A stretch of DNA of 64,000 nucleotides from Siderastrea radians. Its lineage: Eukaryota; Cnidaria; Anthozoa; Scleractinia; Rhizangiidae. Of this stretch, positions 60,944 to 64,000 are shown piece after piece; positions within the stretch are counted from its first letter, which is position 1; every line of letters starts with the position of its first letter. The stretch is from positions 15,569,034 to 15,633,033 of the forward strand of contig OZ024895.1 of assembly GCA_964017195.1 (NCBI GenBank). The letters run 5' to 3'. The notes under the pieces were generated by a model. It was not told where the DNA came from and did no database searches. It saw only the letters and a program-made list of their open reading frames with translations. The translations under genes were made by a program, and so were the position numbers.

Positions 60944-61315
60944 CTGTAACAACGAGTTCAGTAGTACTCGAAATTTCTGCTACCCCTTGTTTTCCTTCCA
61001 AAGTGCATTTAAAACGGTTAGAGTGCTCAAAACTGGCTCCCTCTATCACGAAAGTGGCCCGGCCTTCCTTTGTTTTGCCGTCATATTCTGGTAGTATATC
61101 GGAGTTAAGTTTAACAGTGCCATTCGGGTATTCCACTGCAAGCGGATAATAGTTGTCCTCCGCATAAACAGTCCATTTGATACGTCTTAAATCTGCTTCT
61201 TTATTGACTGCTGAATAGTCCCCTTTAAGTGCTACATCACTCCCTTCCAGAACATAAAGAGTTTTCTCTGGTGTTTGTGTAAACCGAAAAGCTTCTCGTG
61301 GGAAGGGAGCACCTC
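60944..61315 (-). CDS. Ig-like exon, copy 1 (intact)
   Basis: The 372-base exon is phase 1-1 with acceptor TTTGCAG and donor GTGCGA on the minus strand. It encodes a V-like Ig fold: FRFTQTPEKTLYVLEGSD, IKWTVYAEDNYY, and SNRFKCTLEG. The F-strand Cys is present but the B-strand position lacks Cys (VALKGDYSA), so the canonical disulfide is missing. It is 786 bases downstream of its duplicate. Role unknown; probably a secreted or surface Ig protein of the host. Confidence 0.75.
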
Positions 61316-61724
61316 CTGCAAACGTTAAATTCAGTTCAAAATACCAAACTTGGACTCAACGAATGATTATATTGATGTAGAAATACAACCGTTAAACCGT
61401 TAGTGAGAATGGCAATACAATACCATTGCACACATGTGACTAAATCGACCCAATCTTATCCGTGATTTCATTATGATGGATGCAGTGGTTGAGTGTGATA
61501 GAGAGGTTTTAGTTCCAATTCTTTAGCACAAGTTGCGATAACAATGTGTTTAGACCGAATTTATAGCATTTTTTTTCTTGTAAGGCTTCCGGGGCGAGTT
61601 TCATAAAACTGAACGTCCAGCGTAACGTCTAACGTAAGACGTTCAGTCCAGTTTTCTTTCGTTCCGTAAAAAAACTAGGAGATGGAAGAGGAATATTAAT
61701 GTTATTTTATGAAGCATACTGCAC

Positions 61725-62101
61725 CTGTAACAACGAGTTCAGTTGTACTCGAAATTTCTGCTACCCCTTGTTTTCCTTCCAAAGTGCATTTAAAACGGTT
61801 AGAGTGTTCAAAACTGACTCCCTTTATCACAAAAGTGGCCCAGCCTTCCTTCTTTATTCTGCCGTCATATTCTGGTGGTATGTCAGAGTTACGTTTAACA
61901 GTGCCATTCGGGTATTCCACTGCAAGCGGACAATAGTCATCCATTTGTTAAAAACAGTCCATTTGATACGCCTCAAATCTGCTTCTTTATTGACTGCTGA
62001 ATAGTCCCATTCAAGTGCTGCATCACTCCCTTTGGTAACATAAAGAGTTTTCTCTGGTGTTTGTGTAAACCGAAAGGCTTCTTGTGGGAAGGGGGAACCT
62101 C
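61725..62101 (-). pseudogene. Ig-like exon, copy 2 (frameshifted duplicate)
   Basis: This copy is 377 bases, five longer than copy 1, so the phase is broken; the difference lies around 61940-61950, where the frame jumps between two ORFs. Its B-strand position also lacks Cys (AALEWDYSA). The duplication unit of about 786 bases includes flanking intron sequence and a small hairpin CTGAACGTC/GACGTTCAG. Confidence 0.7.
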
Positions 62102-63231
62102 CTGCAAACGTTAAATTCAGTTCAAAATAACAGACTTGGACTCGACGCATACATGAATATAATGATGTAGAAATACAACCTTTAATCCGTTAGTGAGAAT
62201 GGCAATACAATACAATTACACACATGCAACTACATTGACCCAATCTTATCCGTGATTTCACTATGATGGATGCAGCGGTTGAGTGTTAAGAGAATTTTCA
62301 GTTCCAATTCTTTAGTACAAGTGGCGATGACAATGTGTTTAGACCGAATTTATAGCATTTCTTTTCTTGTAAGGCTTCCAGGGCGAGTTGCATAAAACTG
62401 AACGTCCAGCGTAACTTCTAACGTAAGACGTTCAGTCCAGTCAAAGTCACTATTTATGAAACTCCACCCTGGTCAAACTAGATACAACACGGTTGAACAT
62501 TCGTATGATATGTTAAACGCGTTTGCCCAAAGTTTCACTGCCATATAAAATCAAACAACAAAGTAGTATTCAGCCATGTTGAATAAGGTTGAATCCGTTT
62601 AACCTATTAGCCTTATGTCTTTTTTCTGACATATGCACAATATGTTTTACACCTGAAATAAAAATAACGAAATGATTTTATTGCTCCCCCCCCCCCCACC
62701 CATCAAACAAAAAAAAAAGTAGAAAAGAAAATGCCAGGTGCGATGGTCTATAGGCAATCATTGCAAAACAAAAAAAACAACGACATAAAAAATCAATTGT
62801 TAAGAAACCAGAAACCAACGCATGACAAACGTCGGTGATTTCAGAGAGAGTTAACGTGTTTCTCTAATCCTTTGCGAGACGTTACGTAAGAGGGAAGTCT
62901 GGACTTGTTTTTAGACTATGTGATAAGTTATGCTCCCGAAATTCAACACTACTGCTAGGCATAGGTGATTGGAGCTATTTTCTAATTTGGTTTATGTGAT
63001 TTCCTGTGTATCGTGTTCAGTCCCATTGTTGTTCCCAAAGTTCATTCTTAGCAAAAATGAAAACCTATCTTCACCCTCTCAGCATTCTTGTAAGGATTCA
63101 TTTGATATACAGTGTTTTTACTGACCAAAGGTTTCAAAACAGCCGCTCCAAGACTGTCAAATATAGCTGACGTCGAGATTGAAAACGAAACATCTAGAAC
63201 CTGGTCGGCGACAATTTTGTGCAAAACATAG
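62102..63231. other. Intron of the minus-strand Ig gene
   Basis: Non-coding; a C-run and A-rich tracts near 62680-62790. No element boundary recognised. Confidence 0.5.
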
Positions 63232-63450
63232 ACTTTGAGCAGTCTCTCTTTCCGCTCAGCGATATTCGAGGGAAACAAACAAGCGAGCAGCGCGAAAATC
63301 GCTTGCGGCGTTGAAACGTGACGCTTACTATACTAGCGGCTCGACACGCGTGTCACGTTTCAACGCAGCAGACAATTTAACGCGGCAGGCGATTCGCTCG
63401 AGCTTGTTCGTTTTCCTCGACTATCCCTGAGCGGGAAGAGAGACTAGACC
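63232..63450. repeat. Foldback MITE (~215 bp)
   Basis: The left arm (CAGTCTCTCTTTCCGCTCAG ... GCGTTGAAACGTGAC) pairs with the right arm (GTCACGTTTCAACGC ... CTGAGCGGGAAGAGAGACT). A loop near 63330-63345 remains. No coding potential. Confidence 0.7.
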
Positions 63451-63679
63451 CAGGTCAGAGTACTCGTAGTCTATGCAAAACATGAACAGGGTGATTGTTT
63501 GAAATAAAGGACCTAATCAATACGACAGAGGAAAATGCACTCCAAATGAGTCAAAACGCTTTCTGCTGTCAGGTTTACATCGCTCTCAAATGAAATGATC
63601 GTCTTTTGCTATTTCATCTGTATGTTTGTACACACGATTATCAATAAACCTCAAGAAAAAGGAAGCGCAATGAACTTAC

Positions 63680-63716
63680 CGGCGTGTGGGATGAAAAACA
63701 GCATCCCTAGGAACAT
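63680..63716 (-). CDS. Signal-peptide exon of the Ig gene
   Basis: ATG at 63716-63714 starts MFLGMLFFIPHA, a hydrophobic leader, and the exon ends in phase 1 at GTAAGT, matching the phase of both Ig exons. The assignment rests on phase and position. Confidence 0.55.
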
Positions 63717-64000
63717 TCAGCAGACTTTAGGTATTCGAATAGAACTTGCAAAACCCATCTTCTCCACGTAAAGGACACGTTGTTGTTTTAATGAAATTAC
63801 AAAATGACCTTAGTTATAGTTCATCTTCCGTATAAAGCCAATGTCACGTGATGTTACCTAGTTTACGGAGAGTTGTATGACACTAAACTATTAATTCTCT
63901 TTAGGTGAAATCAACATGTCTTTCACAATGGTACGTTTTATCATCTCATAAAATTGTGGTCGGCTTTGAAATCGGCTTCAATAGCATGTGTTTTCTCAGC

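Overview
The window reads as nuclear DNA of a marine invertebrate animal, most likely a cnidarian such as a coral; this is inference. The sequence shows intron-rich animal genes (a receptor tyrosine kinase and an Ig-domain gene), AT-rich introns, many short inverted-repeat transposons, a tRNA-derived SINE, a Penelope-like retroelement and two Polinton/Maverick (adintovirus-like) elements. No bacterial operon, rRNA gene, CRISPR array or convincing tRNA gene was seen.

1-8.2 kb: right part of a first Polinton, cut by the window edge. It holds the C-terminal part of a double-jelly-roll major capsid protein, a core-protein/cysteine-protease fusion, a zinc-ribbon/phospholipase A2/C-terminal-domain protein, a small zinc-ribbon protein resembling VLTF3, a retroviral-type integrase and an opposite-strand protein-primed DNA polymerase B. 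Several genes carry stops or frameshifts. 8.4-12.5 kb holds a foldback hairpin, a SINE and unassigned DNA.

12.5-37.1 kb: one host gene on the + strand, a receptor tyrosine kinase with three Ig exons, three FN3 exons, a linker, a transmembrane exon and a complete kinase domain, ending in a short tail exon with two YxN motifs. The 5' end (signal peptide) was not found. The introns are loaded with transposons: a hAT-like element with two others nested in it, two TTAA-flanked elements, a RecQ-like helicase fragment, small MITEs, and a degenerate Penelope-like element with inverted ends in the last intron.

37.1-41.5 kb and 58.8-60.6 kb: non-coding DNA with MITEs and the two halves of an older inverted-repeat transposon that received the second Polinton.

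41,494-58,780: a structurally complete 17.3-kb Polinton with ~600-bp terminal inverted repeats and a perfect 6-bp target duplication (AACCAT). It encodes polymerase B, chromodomain integrase, core protein plus adenain-like protease, major and minor (penton-like) capsid proteins, FtsK/A32-like packaging ATPase, a PPxY-bearing protein, PLA2 and zinc-ribbon proteins, a collagen-like fibre with phage-tail-fibre-type repeats, a two-transmembrane protein, a 37-aa amphipathic peptide and a VLTF3-like factor. Most start codons sit just behind a shared AT-rich motif (ATCTAA/ATGTAA, spacer, ATATAATG), which looks like a viral promoter. Together the genes make a virion-forming, self-replicating, integrating element; polymerase, fibre, protease and PLA2 genes each carry one or two lesions, so this copy is probably not autonomous.

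60.9-63.7 kb: a minus-strand host gene with a signal-peptide exon and a tandemly duplicated Ig-like exon; one of the two copies is frameshifted.
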